Assembly (NCBI GenBank): GCA_015068335.1
Contig: SVKT01000018.1
Span: 1-18,606, forward strand
Length of the DNA: 18,606 nt
Direction: 5' to 3'
DNA from: Oscillospiraceae bacterium
GTDB lineage: Bacteria > Bacillota > Clostridia > Oscillospirales > Oscillospiraceae
Under the pieces are notes generated by a model. The model saw nothing but the letters and a program-made list of their open reading frames with translations. It was not told the origin of the DNA and ran no database searches. Below, in pieces: positions 1 through 8,163 of the stretch. The position numbers and the translations under genes were made by a program. How positions within the stretch are numbered: the stretch's first letter is position 1; each line of letters begins with the position of its first letter.

Positions 1-1
1 T

Positions 2-1594
2 CACGTTCTGCCCTCTGTGGGACAGGGAAGCGGCATCCTCAACGAGGACGACCGGGACGAACTGGCACAACTGGGCGTGGAACTTTCTCCCACCGGTATG
101 GAGCGGATGGGCATCGAATTGCAGAACCTCTATGCCGCTCTGGCCCAGCCGACGGAAGGTCTGCTGGTCAGTTACCCGGCAGCGGACGTGACCGGCGCAG
201 AACTGCGCCCTGCCTTTGTGGTGGAGCGACTGCGGGCGCTTTTTCCTGATATAAGGATTGAAAAAGAAGGAACTGTAAAGGATTATCGTCTTACAGCGAA
301 GCAACCCGCTCTGGAAGTTGCGGGACAGCAGCCGGAGAGCCCGCTGTGGAATTATTTCGCGGAGCGCAGCGATTACTGGCCCCGTCTTGCGGCGATGGAG
401 CGTGCGTCGGCTTTGCGGCGCGGTGCGCTTTCCCGCAGGGCGGTGCAGGCGCTGTACGGCGACCGCATCACGATGACGGCTTCCCGTCTGGAACGGCTTC
501 GCAGTTGCCATTTCTCCTATTTTATGCAGTATGGCCTGAAAGCAAAGGCGCGGAAGCCCGCTGCCTTTGACGCGCTGCAAGTGGGCACCTTCCTGCACTA
601 TCTGCTGGAAAACGTGACCCGGGATGTGCTGGATGGCGGCGGATTCCGGGCGGTGGACGATCCTGCCCTCCATCGGATGACCCAGCAGTACATCGACCGG
701 TATGTGAAGGAGAATCTGCCCAACTACGAGGAGCGCAATCCCCGTTTCCGCTATCTGTTTTCCAGACTGCGGAACACCGCTTTTGCCATCATCGATCAGG
801 TGGCGGAGGAACTGCGCCATTCGGACTTCGTTCCGCTGGAATTTGAACTTTCCTTCGGCGATAAGGGGGCTGTGCCGGCAGTGGTCATCTCCGAGCCGGA
901 CGCCGAACTGCGCATCGGCGGCAAGGTGGACCGCGTGGATGGCTGGATCAAGGACGATAAACTGTACCTGCGGGTGGTGGACTATAAGTCCGGCAAGAAG
1001 ACCTTTGACCTCTCTGCGGTGAAGATGGGACTGGACATCCAGATGCTGCTGTATCTGTTTGCCCTGGAAAAGCAGGGCAAGGACTACTTCGGCAGAGAGA
1101 TCGAACCGGCGGGTGTGCTGTATCTGCCGGCCCGGGACGATATTTTGTCTATGGAACGAAATGTTTCCCCGGAAAAACTTGCCGCAGAGCGGGAAAAGAA
1201 CCTGCGTCGCTCCGGTTTGCTTCTGTCGGAGCCGGATGTCCTGAAAGCGATGGAACACGAATCGCTGGAAGAGCCGCACTTCCTGCCTGTGCAGGTGGGG
1301 AAGGACGGCAGCCTCTCCGGCAGCATTGCCTCCGCGGCCCAACTGGGCAAACTTGGAAAATATGTGGATCAACTGCTGCGTCAGATCGCACAGGAACTGC
1401 GGGAGGGCAATATCGACGCAGACCCCTGCTGCCACAATGAAGATGACAGCGTCTGCCGCTATTGTGACTGGGCGGCGGCCTGCCATTTCCGGGACGGACG
1501 GGATGGCGACTATCTGCGCTACATCCAGCCGGTGGAGCAGGCGGAATTTTGGAATTCTTTGGAGGAAGGAGGCAGCGGGGAATGGGAAAACTGA
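2..1594 (+). CDS. addB: AddB, ATP-dependent helicase/nuclease subunit B, C-terminal part (5' end outside window)
   Basis: This is the C-terminal ~530 residues of the B subunit of AddAB, which resects double-strand DNA breaks for RecA-dependent repair. The reading frame is open to the left edge, so the start lies upstream; full-length family members are about 1,100-1,200 residues. The nuclease domain is visible: a KVDRVD segment followed by VVDYKSGKK (around 925-1005) gives the metal-binding Asp and the D-x-K pair of RecB-type nucleases. Four cysteine codons at 506, 1454, 1463 and 1481 have the spacing of the AddB 4Fe-4S cluster, one Cys before the nuclease core and a CxxCx5C group after it. 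The stop overlaps the start of addA by 13 bases, which implies translational coupling. Nothing in the visible part looks broken. The identification is firm; only the N-terminal half cannot be judged. Confidence 0.95.
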   Translation, partial: HVLPSVGQGSGILNEDDRDELAQLGVELSPTGMERMGIELQNLYAALAQPTEGLLVSYPAADVTGAELRPAFVVERLRALFPDIRIEKEGTVKDYRLTAKQPALEVAGQQPESPLWNYFAERSDYWPRLAAMERASALRRGALSRRAVQALYGDRITMTASRLERLRSCHFSYFMQYGLKAKARKPAAFDALQVGTFLHYLLENVTRDVLDGGGFRAVDDPALHRMTQQYIDRYVKENLPNYEERNPRFRYLFSRLRNTAFAIIDQVAEELRHSDFVPLEFELSFGDKGAVPAVVISEPDAELRIGGKVDRVDGWIKDDKLYLRVVDYKSGKKTFDLSAVKMGLDIQMLLYLFALEKQGKDYFGREIEPAGVLYLPARDDILSMERNVSPEKLAAEREKNLRRSGLLLSEPDVLKAMEHESLEEPHFLPVQVGKDGSLSGSIASAAQLGKLGKYVDQLLRQIAQELREGNIDADPCCHNEDDSVCRYCDWAAACHFRDGRDGDYLRYIQPVEQAEFWNSLEEGGSGEWEN

Positions 1595-4500
1595 CATTGA
1601 CGGCACAGCAGCAATCGGTGGTGGAAAATCGCGGCGGCAGTTTGCTGGTGTCTGCCGCTGCCGGCTCCGGTAAGACCAAAGTGCTGGTGGAGCGGCTGTT
1701 TCGTTATATCACCCGGGAACACTGCAACATCGATGATTTTCTGATCATCACCTTCACCAAGGCGGCGGCAGCGGAACTGCGCAGCAAGATCGCCTCGGAA
1801 CTCTCCAAACTGCTGGCAGAAAACCCCGCGGACCAGCATTTGAAGCGTCAGTTGCTGCGGGTGTATCAGGCGGACATTAAAACGGTGGACTCTTTTTGTG
1901 CCGCGCTGCTGCGGGAGAATACCCATCTGCTTGTGCGGGAGGGGGAGAGCCACTCCCTGACGCCGGATTTCCGCACCTTGGAGGAGAATGAAGCCAAACT
2001 GCTTCGGCAAAAAGTGCTGGATCGGACGCTGGACGGCTTTTACGAGGATATGACTCCCGGGGCGATGCAACTGGCAGACACGCTGGGTGCCGGACGGGAT
2101 GACCGTTCGCTGGAAACGCTGGTGCTGGATCTGTACCAGAAGTTGCAGAGCCACGCCTATCCGGAACAGTGGCTGGAAGAGAATTGCCGTATGTGGCAGT
2201 CGCTGGGTGACTCCTTCGACGACACCCCCTATGCGGCGGAACTGATGCAGACGGTGCGTCGCCAGAGCCGCCATTGGGAACAGGCGCTGTGCCGCAGCGC
2301 GGAGCAGGCGGAAAGCGACACGCCCCTGTATGACGGGTACGGCACAAAGTTCCTTGCGGCTGCCGAGGGCTTCCGCCATCTGGCGGCGGCCTGGGATTGG
2401 GAAAGCGCCCGCACCGCTGCGGTGTTGGTGGAGTTTCCCCGCCTGAATACACCCAAGGGCCGGAAGGACGACCCGGATGTGGTGGCGATGAAGAAAGTCT
2501 GGGAAGGCGCCAAGGAGAGCATTAAGAACCTGCGGAAGAAACTGGACATCAGTTCGGCAGAGATTATGGAGGACCTGCGTGCCGTGGCGCCTGCGATGGT
2601 GGCGCTGCTGCGGCTTACGGCGGCCTTCAATGCAGATTACCAGCAGGAAAAACTGCGGATGAATACCGCCGATTTCTCCGATCAGGAGCATCTGGCGCTG
2701 CGACTGCTGGTTTTGGAGGACGGCACGCCCACCGCGTTGGGCGAACAGGTGTCTGCCCGGTATCAGGAGATTTTGGTGGATGAGTATCAGGACACCAATG
2801 AGGTGCAAAACGCCATCTTCCGTGCGGTTTCCAGAGAGGGAAAGAACATTTTCACCGTGGGTGATGTGAAACAGAGCATCTACCGCTTCCGCCTGGCAGA
2901 CCCCACGATCTTCCTTGAAAAATACGAGCGCTTCAAGTTGTGGGAGCAGGCAGAAGATGGGGAGGAGCGGAAGATCCTGCTCACCAGGAACTTCCGTTCC
3001 CGCCGGGAGATCCTGGATGCGACCAACTTTGTCTTTGAAAACATCCTCTCTCCCGAGATGGGGGATATGGAGTACGGCGAAAATGAGGCGCTGTACTTTG
3101 GCGCGGAGTACTATCCGCCGCGGCAGGACTGCGAAACGGAGTTTCACCTCATCTCCGCACAGCGAAAGTCAAAAGCAAATCCCCAGCCTGTGCGCAAGTT
3201 ACAGGCGGAGGCCCGCTTCGTGGCGGAACGGATCGATGACCTCCTGCGCCGGGGCTATCCGGTCACCGGCGAGGACGGGAGCCTGCGCCCCTGCCGTCCG
3301 GAGGACATCGTGATCCTGATGCGTGCGCCGGGCAGCCGCTCGGCGGCCTTTGCAGAGGCGCTGGCAGAGCGGGAGATCCCCTGTTCCTTTGAGCAGAGCG
3401 AGGATTTCTTCAACAGTATGGAGATCGCTGTGATGCTGTCGCTGTTGGAGATCGTGGACAATCCCCGGCAGGATGTGCCGCTGATCTCCGTGCTTCGCTC
3501 GCCGGTATTCGGTTTCACGGCGGATCGTCTGGCACAACTGCGGGGCGCCACGCCCGAAGGGGACTTCTACGATGCGGTGGCGGCAGACGGCGGGCAGGAT
3601 TGCAAAGACTTTTTGCAACTCCTGCGCGGACTGCGTCTTGCCGCCCGGGATATGAGCGTGTGCCGTCTGATCTGGCACATCTACAATACCCTGAATATCC
3701 TCGGTATTTTCGGTGCGCTCGACAGCGGCGCGGAGCGCAGAGAGAACCTCATCGCATTCAGCCGCTATGCCGAGACGTTCGAGGGCAGCGGCTATAAAGG
3801 CCTGTTCCTGTTTGTGATGCAGTTGCGGCGCCTGCTGGAAGCAGGACAGACGCCGGGGATCAAAGGCGCCTCGACGGTGAATGGCGTGCGGATGATGACC
3901 ATCCACAAGTCCAAGGGTTTGGAGTTCCCCATAGTGATCCTTGCGGACCTTGACCACAACTTTTCCGGGCAGGACTTCAAGAGCGCTGTGCTGGTCCATC
4001 CCGAGATGGGACTTGGCCCCCAGTGTGTGGATCTGAAACGTAAGATCCAGTATCCCACGATGGCGCGGCTGGCGGTGGGGGAAAAACTGCGGCGGGAAAA
4101 TCTGGCGGAAGAGCAGCGTCTGCTCTATGTAGCGATGACCCGCCCAAAAGAGAAACTGATCCTGGTGGCGTCTATGCACACGGCGGAAAAACGACTGCAA
4201 AGACTGGCCGCAGCCGCCTCGTGTCCCGTGTTCCCGGAGAGCGTGGCGGCGGGGAAGTGCTTTGCCGACTGGCTGCTGATGCCGCTGCTGTGCCGCGTGG
4301 AAGCAGCGGAACTGCGCGACTTTGCCGGCGTGGAAGCAACAGGGACGTATGGCGGAGATACCAAGCCGTGGAAAGTGTTTTTACATAACAGTGAAACCTA
4401 TCGGCAGAGCCCCTGCGGAGCCGTTTCCGTGCAGGAAGAAGCCGCCGAAGAAGCACCCTTCGACCCCTCGATTCTGGAATTTGTCTATCCCTACGCGAGG

Positions 4501-5142
4501 GAGAGCCGTCTGCCCGCCAAGGTGACTGCCACCCAGTTGAAAGGGCGTGCTATGGACCAGGAAATTGCGGAGAACACCGTTCGTATGCCATATCTGCGCC
4601 CGCTGTCCCAGCCCAGGTTCCGGCAGGCCAGCCACGGCCTGACGGCGGCAGAGCGGGGAACGGCCACCCATCTGGTGCTGCAATATCTGGATTTTGAAAA
4701 CCGGAATGTGGCTGAACAGGTGGAACGGCTGCGCCTTCGCGGCTTGCTGACGGAGCAGCAGGCAGACGCCGTGGATACAGCGGCGCTGGAACGCTTCCTT
4801 GCCTCGCCTCTGGCAGAGGAGATCCGGACGGGAAGTCACGTGCTGCGGGAGTACCGCTTTGCCCTTCTGCTGGATGCGGCGGCCTACGAGCCGGAAGCCA
4901 CGGCAGGGGACAGCATCCTGCTGCAAGGCGTTGTGGACTGCTGCTTTGAAACGGCAGAGGGGATTACAGTGGTGGACTTCAAGACCGACCGCGTACAGCC
5001 CGGTCAGGAGACGGCAGAGCGTGCCGAACATTACCGTCCCCAACTGGAAGCATACAGCCGTGCGCTGGAACAGGTGCTGGAAAAACGGGTGGTTCGCCGC
5101 GTTTTGTACTTCCTGCATAGCGGAGAAACCGTGGATGTATGA
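1582..5142 (+). CDS. addA: AddA, ATP-dependent helicase/nuclease subunit A
   Basis: UvrD-like helicase and nuclease of 1,186 residues, the partner of AddB in end resection. Helicase motifs appear in order: Walker A AAAGSGKT (25-32), Walker B DEYQDTN (400-406), GDVKQSIYRFR (427-437), IHKSKGLEF near 773 and LLYVAMTRPKEKL near 847-859. The C-terminal RecB-type nuclease has His1030, Asp1119, Asp1132 and Lys1134 (the DFK motif), so both enzymatic halves look active. The start at 1582 is chosen because the protein then begins MGKLTLTAQQQ, the usual AddA N-terminus, and a GGAGGAAGGAGG stretch (1560-1571) lies about 10 bases upstream. An in-frame ATG at 1549 would place the ribosome binding site inside the gene. 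Length matches the family (about 1,200). Very secure. Confidence 0.97.
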   Translation: MGKLTLTAQQQSVVENRGGSLLVSAAAGSGKTKVLVERLFRYITREHCNIDDFLIITFTKAAAAELRSKIASELSKLLAENPADQHLKRQLLRVYQADIKTVDSFCAALLRENTHLLVREGESHSLTPDFRTLEENEAKLLRQKVLDRTLDGFYEDMTPGAMQLADTLGAGRDDRSLETLVLDLYQKLQSHAYPEQWLEENCRMWQSLGDSFDDTPYAAELMQTVRRQSRHWEQALCRSAEQAESDTPLYDGYGTKFLAAAEGFRHLAAAWDWESARTAAVLVEFPRLNTPKGRKDDPDVVAMKKVWEGAKESIKNLRKKLDISSAEIMEDLRAVAPAMVALLRLTAAFNADYQQEKLRMNTADFSDQEHLALRLLVLEDGTPTALGEQVSARYQEILVDEYQDTNEVQNAIFRAVSREGKNIFTVGDVKQSIYRFRLADPTIFLEKYERFKLWEQAEDGEERKILLTRNFRSRREILDATNFVFENILSPEMGDMEYGENEALYFGAEYYPPRQDCETEFHLISAQRKSKANPQPVRKLQAEARFVAERIDDLLRRGYPVTGEDGSLRPCRPEDIVILMRAPGSRSAAFAEALAEREIPCSFEQSEDFFNSMEIAVMLSLLEIVDNPRQDVPLISVLRSPVFGFTADRLAQLRGATPEGDFYDAVAADGGQDCKDFLQLLRGLRLAARDMSVCRLIWHIYNTLNILGIFGALDSGAERRENLIAFSRYAETFEGSGYKGLFLFVMQLRRLLEAGQTPGIKGASTVNGVRMMTIHKSKGLEFPIVILADLDHNFSGQDFKSAVLVHPEMGLGPQCVDLKRKIQYPTMARLAVGEKLRRENLAEEQRLLYVAMTRPKEKLILVASMHTAEKRLQRLAAAASCPVFPESVAAGKCFADWLLMPLLCRVEAAELRDFAGVEATGTYGGDTKPWKVFLHNSETYRQSPCGAVSVQEEAAEEAPFDPSILEFVYPYARESRLPAKVTATQLKGRAMDQEIAENTVRMPYLRPLSQPRFRQASHGLTAAERGTATHLVLQYLDFENRNVAEQVERLRLRGLLTEQQADAVDTAALERFLASPLAEEIRTGSHVLREYRFALLLDAAAYEPEATAGDSILLQGVVDCCFETAEGITVVDFKTDRVQPGQETAERAEHYRPQLEAYSRALEQVLEKRVVRRVLYFLHSGETVDV

Positions 5143-5171
5143 AAAACATACAAAATACTTGATAAAAATGC

Positions 5172-5200
5172 TTGCATTTCAAAATAGTATGTGCTATATT
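5172..5200 (+). promoter_or_regulatory. Promoter of rpmE (extended -10, sigma-A type)
   Basis: TTGCAT at 5172-5177, a 17-base spacer, then TATATT at 5195-5200, with TG at 5192-5193 forming an extended -10. The upstream stretch, from the addA stop onward, is A/T-rich. The predicted transcript start is near 5207, giving a leader of about 60 bases before rpmE. It closely resembles the tRNA-Arg promoter at 9859-9887. Confidence 0.8.
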
Positions 5201-5268
5201 AGTAAAGCCTTTGTGAGGTGAAAGCTTACACAGCGGTAGACTGGATCAGAAAGAGGGTGAACACGAGC

Positions 5269-5469
5269 ATGAAGGAAGGAATCCATCCCAATTATCAGCA
5301 GACTACTATTACTTGCGCCTGCGGTAATGTGATTGAGACAGGTTCTACCAAGAGTGACATCAAGGTGGAAGTCTGCTCTAAGTGTCACCCCTTCTTCACT
5401 GGCAAGCAGAAGCTGGTCGATACCGGCGGCCGCGTTGCTAAGTTCAACAAGAAGTTCGGTCTGAAATAA
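5269..5469 (+). CDS. rpmE: 50S ribosomal protein L31
   Basis: Protein of 66 residues that matches bacterial L31 along its length, beginning MKEGIHPNYQ and ending in a basic tail. It belongs to the large ribosomal subunit and contributes to the bridge between subunits. Two cysteine pairs, CAC near residue 14 and CSKC near 36, give the four ligands of the zinc-containing (C+) form; cells often also encode a zinc-free paralogue used under zinc limitation, which is not in this window. The ATG at 5269 is chosen because it yields the family N-terminus and has a GAGGGTG stretch about 9 bases upstream. An upstream GTG at 5218 would add 17 residues unlike L31. The gene has its own promoter and terminator, so it is transcribed alone. 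Confidence 0.97.
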   Translation: MKEGIHPNYQQTTITCACGNVIETGSTKSDIKVEVCSKCHPFFTGKQKLVDTGGRVAKFNKKFGLK

Positions 5470-5485
5470 GTCTGACACGAAACAG

Positions 5486-5515
5486 AAAGGGTCTGCCTCC
5501 GGCAGGCCCTTTTTT
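5486..5515 (+). terminator. Rho-independent terminator of rpmE
   Basis: A 9-bp GC-rich stem (5489-5497 with 5501-5509, one G-T pair) with a 3-base loop is followed by six T at 5510-5515. AAAG just before the stem extends the pairing into the T run. It lies 17 bases after the rpmE stop. Confidence 0.92.
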
Positions 5516-5544
5516 GTTTACTTTTTCCCCGTTGGAGCATATAC

Positions 5545-5553
5545 TGATATTAT
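5545..5553 (+). promoter_or_regulatory. Possible extended -10 promoter for the flavin reductase-hflX genes
   Basis: TG at 5545-5546 followed by TATTAT at 5548-5553 could be an extended -10. There is no good -35 at the usual distance, and the predicted transcript start would fall only a few bases before the ribosome binding site at 5562-5568. A promoter is expected here because the rpmE terminator lies just upstream, but the exact site is weakly supported. Confidence 0.25.
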
Positions 5554-5577
5554 TATGATGCGGAAGGAGCAGATCCT

Positions 5578-6084
5578 ATGAACCTTCACCTCGCAGACCC
5601 CAAAACCCTCACGCCGGAGATCTTCCGGATTTTTGTGGAGCGCGGCGCTCTGCTGACGGCCGGTGACCGTGCAGGTTGCAATACGATGACTGTCGGCTGG
5701 TGTCAGGCGGGAACGCTCTGGAATGTGCCTACCTGCACGGTGTATGTGCGCCCGGAGCGTTACACCTATGCGTTTATGGAGGCAAATGATTATTTTACGG
5801 TGTCCGTTTTTCCGGAGGGCAGTAAAAAGATAATGGCCTACTGCGGCAGTAAAAGCGGACGGGATACGGATAAGATCGAAGACTGCGACCTGACCCTGTG
5901 CTATGGGGAGGGAGACGCGCCCTTCTTCGAAGAAGCGGAACTGGTGCTGGTGTGCAAAAAGATTTATGCACAGGATCTGGATGCCGCCTGTGTGGTGCAG
6001 GATGACCCGATCCTGCCCTTCTATCAAAAGGGCGGATGGCACCGCGCCTATACGGGAAAAGTAGTAGAAGCCTACATTAGATAA
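5578..6084 (+). CDS. Flavin reductase-like, FMN-binding split-barrel protein
   Basis: Protein of 168 residues that looks like a member of the flavin reductase-like domain family (FMN-binding split barrel). The typical early part is visible: a Thr-rich strand in which GCNTMTVGWCQ is followed by a segment ending in TVYVRPERYTYAFM, then NDYFTVSVFPEG, the family pattern for binding flavin phosphate and packing the dimer. Members use reduced nicotinamide and flavin, but the true substrate cannot be read from the sequence. No signal peptide or membrane segment is seen, so it should be cytosolic. GGAAGGA at 5562-5568 sits 9 bases before the ATG. hflX starts 17 bases after the stop, so the two are probably co-transcribed. 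Family assignment is good; specific activity is unknown. Confidence 0.8.
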   Translation: MNLHLADPKTLTPEIFRIFVERGALLTAGDRAGCNTMTVGWCQAGTLWNVPTCTVYVRPERYTYAFMEANDYFTVSVFPEGSKKIMAYCGSKSGRDTDKIEDCDLTLCYGEGDAPFFEEAELVLVCKKIYAQDLDAACVVQDDPILPFYQKGGWHRAYTGKVVEAYIR

Positions 6085-6101
6085 GGAGAACCGTTGCATT
6101 T

Positions 6102-7382
6102 ATGCGGGAAACAGATGAAATTCGCGATAAAGTAGTCCTGGTGGGTTTGAACTCCCCGGTGCTGAAAAAAGAGGAAAATGCCGACGACGATACGATGGAG
6201 GAACTGGCGGCGCTTGTGGATACCGCCGGCGGACAGGTGGTGGGCATCATCCTGCAAAACCGTGCCACGCCCGATCCCCGTACCTTCATCGGCGAGGGTA
6301 AGGTGGAGGAGGTCAAGCAGTTTTGTCAGGACAACTGCGCCACGATGGCCATCTTCGATAACGACCTGTCGCCCTCCCAGATGCGGGTGCTGACGGAACT
6401 GCTGGGGATCCAGGTCCTGGATCGCTGCGGCCTGATTCTGGACATCTTCGCCCAGCGCGCCAAGACCAAGGAAGGTCGGCTGCAAGTGGAACTGGCGCAG
6501 TATAAATATCTGCTGCCCAGACTGACCGGTATGTGGACCCATCTGGAACGGCAGGCCGGCACCAGCGGCAAGGGGCCTATCGGCTCCAAGGGCCCCGGCG
6601 AGACTCAGTTGGAAACCGACCGCCGCCATATCCACCGCAAGATCGACAAACTGTGCGAGGATCTGGAAGATGTGCGCCGGGTGCGTGCCACCCAGCGTCA
6701 GCAGCGGCAGAAAAACGAGATCCCGGTGGTGGCCATCGTGGGCTATACCAATGCGGGCAAGTCCACGCTGCTCAACAAACTGACCGGCGCCGGCATCCCT
6801 GCCAACAACCGCCTGTTTGATACCCTGGATACCACCAGTCGTCTGCTGACCGTCAGCGATACCCTGGACGTGGTGGTGTCCGACACGGTCGGCTTTATCC
6901 GTAAGTTGCCCCACCAGTTGGTAGAGGCGTTCAAGGCCACCCTGGAAGAACTGGAATACGCCGATCTGCTGCTGCACGTTATCGATGTGTCCAATCCCGA
7001 GTGGCAGGTGCAGGCACAGGTGGTGGAAAGCCTGATCCTTGAACTGGGCGCCGGCGAGTTGCCCCGCATCAATGTGTTCAATAAGTCCGACGCGGTGCCG
7101 GCGGGGGAGATTCTGCCCCACGGCGAGGATATCTGCGCCATCTCCGCACGCACCGGCGAGGGACTGCCGGCGCTGTTGGATATGATCGACCGGCGGCTGG
7201 ATAAGGGTACCCGCCGCGTGCTGCTGAACCTGCCCTATGACAGGGGCGGCCTGCTGGATATGCTCTACCGGGAAGCCAAGGTGGAGCAGGTGGAGTACAG
7301 CGAGACCATCGACGTCACCGCCGTCTGCGGCCCGAAAACCTTGGGACAGGTGGAGATATTCGTGGACAACAGTAACCAATGA
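6102..7382 (+). CDS. hflX: GTPase HflX
   Basis: Protein of 426 residues with the full HflX layout. HflX binds the 50S subunit and in characterised bacteria rescues stalled or hibernating 70S ribosomes under stress. The N-terminal HflX domain covers about residues 10-125 (TFIGEGKVEEV at 61-71), followed by a helical linker with the glycine-rich GPIGSKGPGETQLETDRR segment (158-175). The GTPase domain has G1 GYTNAGKST (214-222), a switch region TLDTTSR (241-247), G3 DTVGF (261-265), G4 NKSD (327-330) and G5 SA (348-349), all intact. An AAGGAG sequence at 6083-6088 overlaps the preceding stop and is 13 bases from the ATG, slightly long. Neighbours give no extra hint of function. Very secure. Confidence 0.96.
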   Translation: MRETDEIRDKVVLVGLNSPVLKKEENADDDTMEELAALVDTAGGQVVGIILQNRATPDPRTFIGEGKVEEVKQFCQDNCATMAIFDNDLSPSQMRVLTELLGIQVLDRCGLILDIFAQRAKTKEGRLQVELAQYKYLLPRLTGMWTHLERQAGTSGKGPIGSKGPGETQLETDRRHIHRKIDKLCEDLEDVRRVRATQRQQRQKNEIPVVAIVGYTNAGKSTLLNKLTGAGIPANNRLFDTLDTTSRLLTVSDTLDVVVSDTVGFIRKLPHQLVEAFKATLEELEYADLLLHVIDVSNPEWQVQAQVVESLILELGAGELPRINVFNKSDAVPAGEILPHGEDICAISARTGEGLPALLDMIDRRLDKGTRRVLLNLPYDRGGLLDMLYREAKVEQVEYSETIDVTAVCGPKTLGQVEIFVDNSNQ

Positions 7383-7407
7383 GAGAACTGTAAAGTAGTT
7401 TTGCTTC

Positions 7408-7414
7408 AAAGGAG
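7408..7414 (+). promoter_or_regulatory. Ribosome binding site fixing the GTG start of the YigZ-family gene
   Basis: AAAGGAG lies 7 bases before the GTG at 7422. It falls inside the frame if the TTG at 7401 were used instead, which argues for the GTG. Confidence 0.75.
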
Positions 7415-7421
7415 AATCGGC

Positions 7422-8060
7422 GTGACAGAGTATCTGGTTCCGTTTCAGGATGCGGAAAGTGAGTTCGTGGAGAAGCGCTCGCGCTTCATCAGCCATATCT
7501 GGCAGGTGGAGAGCGAGGCGGAAGCCCGCGCCCGCATTGAGGAAATGAAAAAGAAATATTACGATGCCCGCCACAACTGCTGGTGCTATCTGCTGAAAGA
7601 GGGAAATGTGGTTCGCTACTCCGATGACGGAGAGCCTCAGGGAACCGCAGGACAGCCTATGCTGAACGTTTTTCAGCGGCAGGAGGTCACCAATGTTTGC
7701 TGTGTGGTGACGCGCTATTTCGGCGGTATCCTGCTGGGTGCCGGCGGTCTGACCCGTGCCTATACACAGGGAGCGAAGGATGCGCTGACGGCCTCCGGTA
7801 TTGCCCGTATGAGCCTTTGGACGCTGTGGGACGTGCCCTGTACGTACCCGCTGTTTGAACGTATGAAACTGGAAATCGCCGCTTGCGGCGGCGTGGTGAG
7901 GGACGTGGAATACGGGGCCGAACTGATCCTACACGCGGGGTTTCCCGCCGGGGGCGCGGAGCAGTTTGCCCCTCGGCTGACGGAACTTTCTGCCGGTGGG
8001 TTAGCGATGACGGCGGCAGGCGAGGAGTTTTTACCCGGCCCCCGGGAAGAAGCAAAATAA
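7422..8060 (+). CDS. YigZ/IMPACT family protein (UPF0029)
   Basis: Protein of 212 residues starting with GTG. The N-terminal UPF0029/IMPACT domain spans about residues 15-125 and shows the hallmark stretches FVEKRSRFIS, a YDARHNCWCY-type segment, SDDGEPQGTAGQP and TRYFGGILLGAGGL. The remainder is consistent with the smaller C-terminal domain (DUF1949 type), though it is less conserved. Eukaryotic IMPACT acts on Gcn1/Gcn2 translation control; the bacterial family has no firmly settled biochemical role. The GTG is preferred because AAAGGAG lies 7 bases upstream and the protein then begins MTEYLVPF, as family members do. It starts 39 bases after hflX on the same strand, so it may share that transcript. 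A weak hairpin 32 bases after the stop may end transcription. Confidence 0.9.
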   Translation: MTEYLVPFQDAESEFVEKRSRFISHIWQVESEAEARARIEEMKKKYYDARHNCWCYLLKEGNVVRYSDDGEPQGTAGQPMLNVFQRQEVTNVCCVVTRYFGGILLGAGGLTRAYTQGAKDALTASGIARMSLWTLWDVPCTYPLFERMKLEIAACGGVVRDVEYGAELILHAGFPAGGAEQFAPRLTELSAGGLAMTAAGEEFLPGPREEAK

Positions 8061-8091
8061 AAAAGGCAGATATTTTGAGATTGTACTGTAA

Positions 8092-8135
8092 ACGAGAGGT
8101 TTGCAAATACATTTTCGGCATCCCTCTCGTGTTTT
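8092..8135 (+). terminator. Possible terminator after the YigZ-family gene (long-loop hairpin)
   Basis: ACGAGAGG (8092-8099) pairs with CCTCTCGT (8123-8130), followed by GTTTT. The 23-base loop is long and the T run is short, so this could be a weak terminator or simply a fortuitous inverted repeat. Confidence 0.35.
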
Positions 8136-8163
8136 GGGTGTCAACGATTTATAGGATTTAACA

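Noticed and set aside
1519..3147. Minus-strand open frame of 542 codons opposite addB/addA.
   Set aside because: It is a shadow of GC-rich codon use in addA. It has no recognisable domain and reads as low-complexity His/Gln/Arg-rich protein, while addA on the other strand is fully conserved.
6072..7574. Minus-strand open frame of 500 codons opposite hflX.
   Set aside because: It is antisense to an intact HflX with all GTPase motifs, has no family similarity, and spans several unrelated genes.
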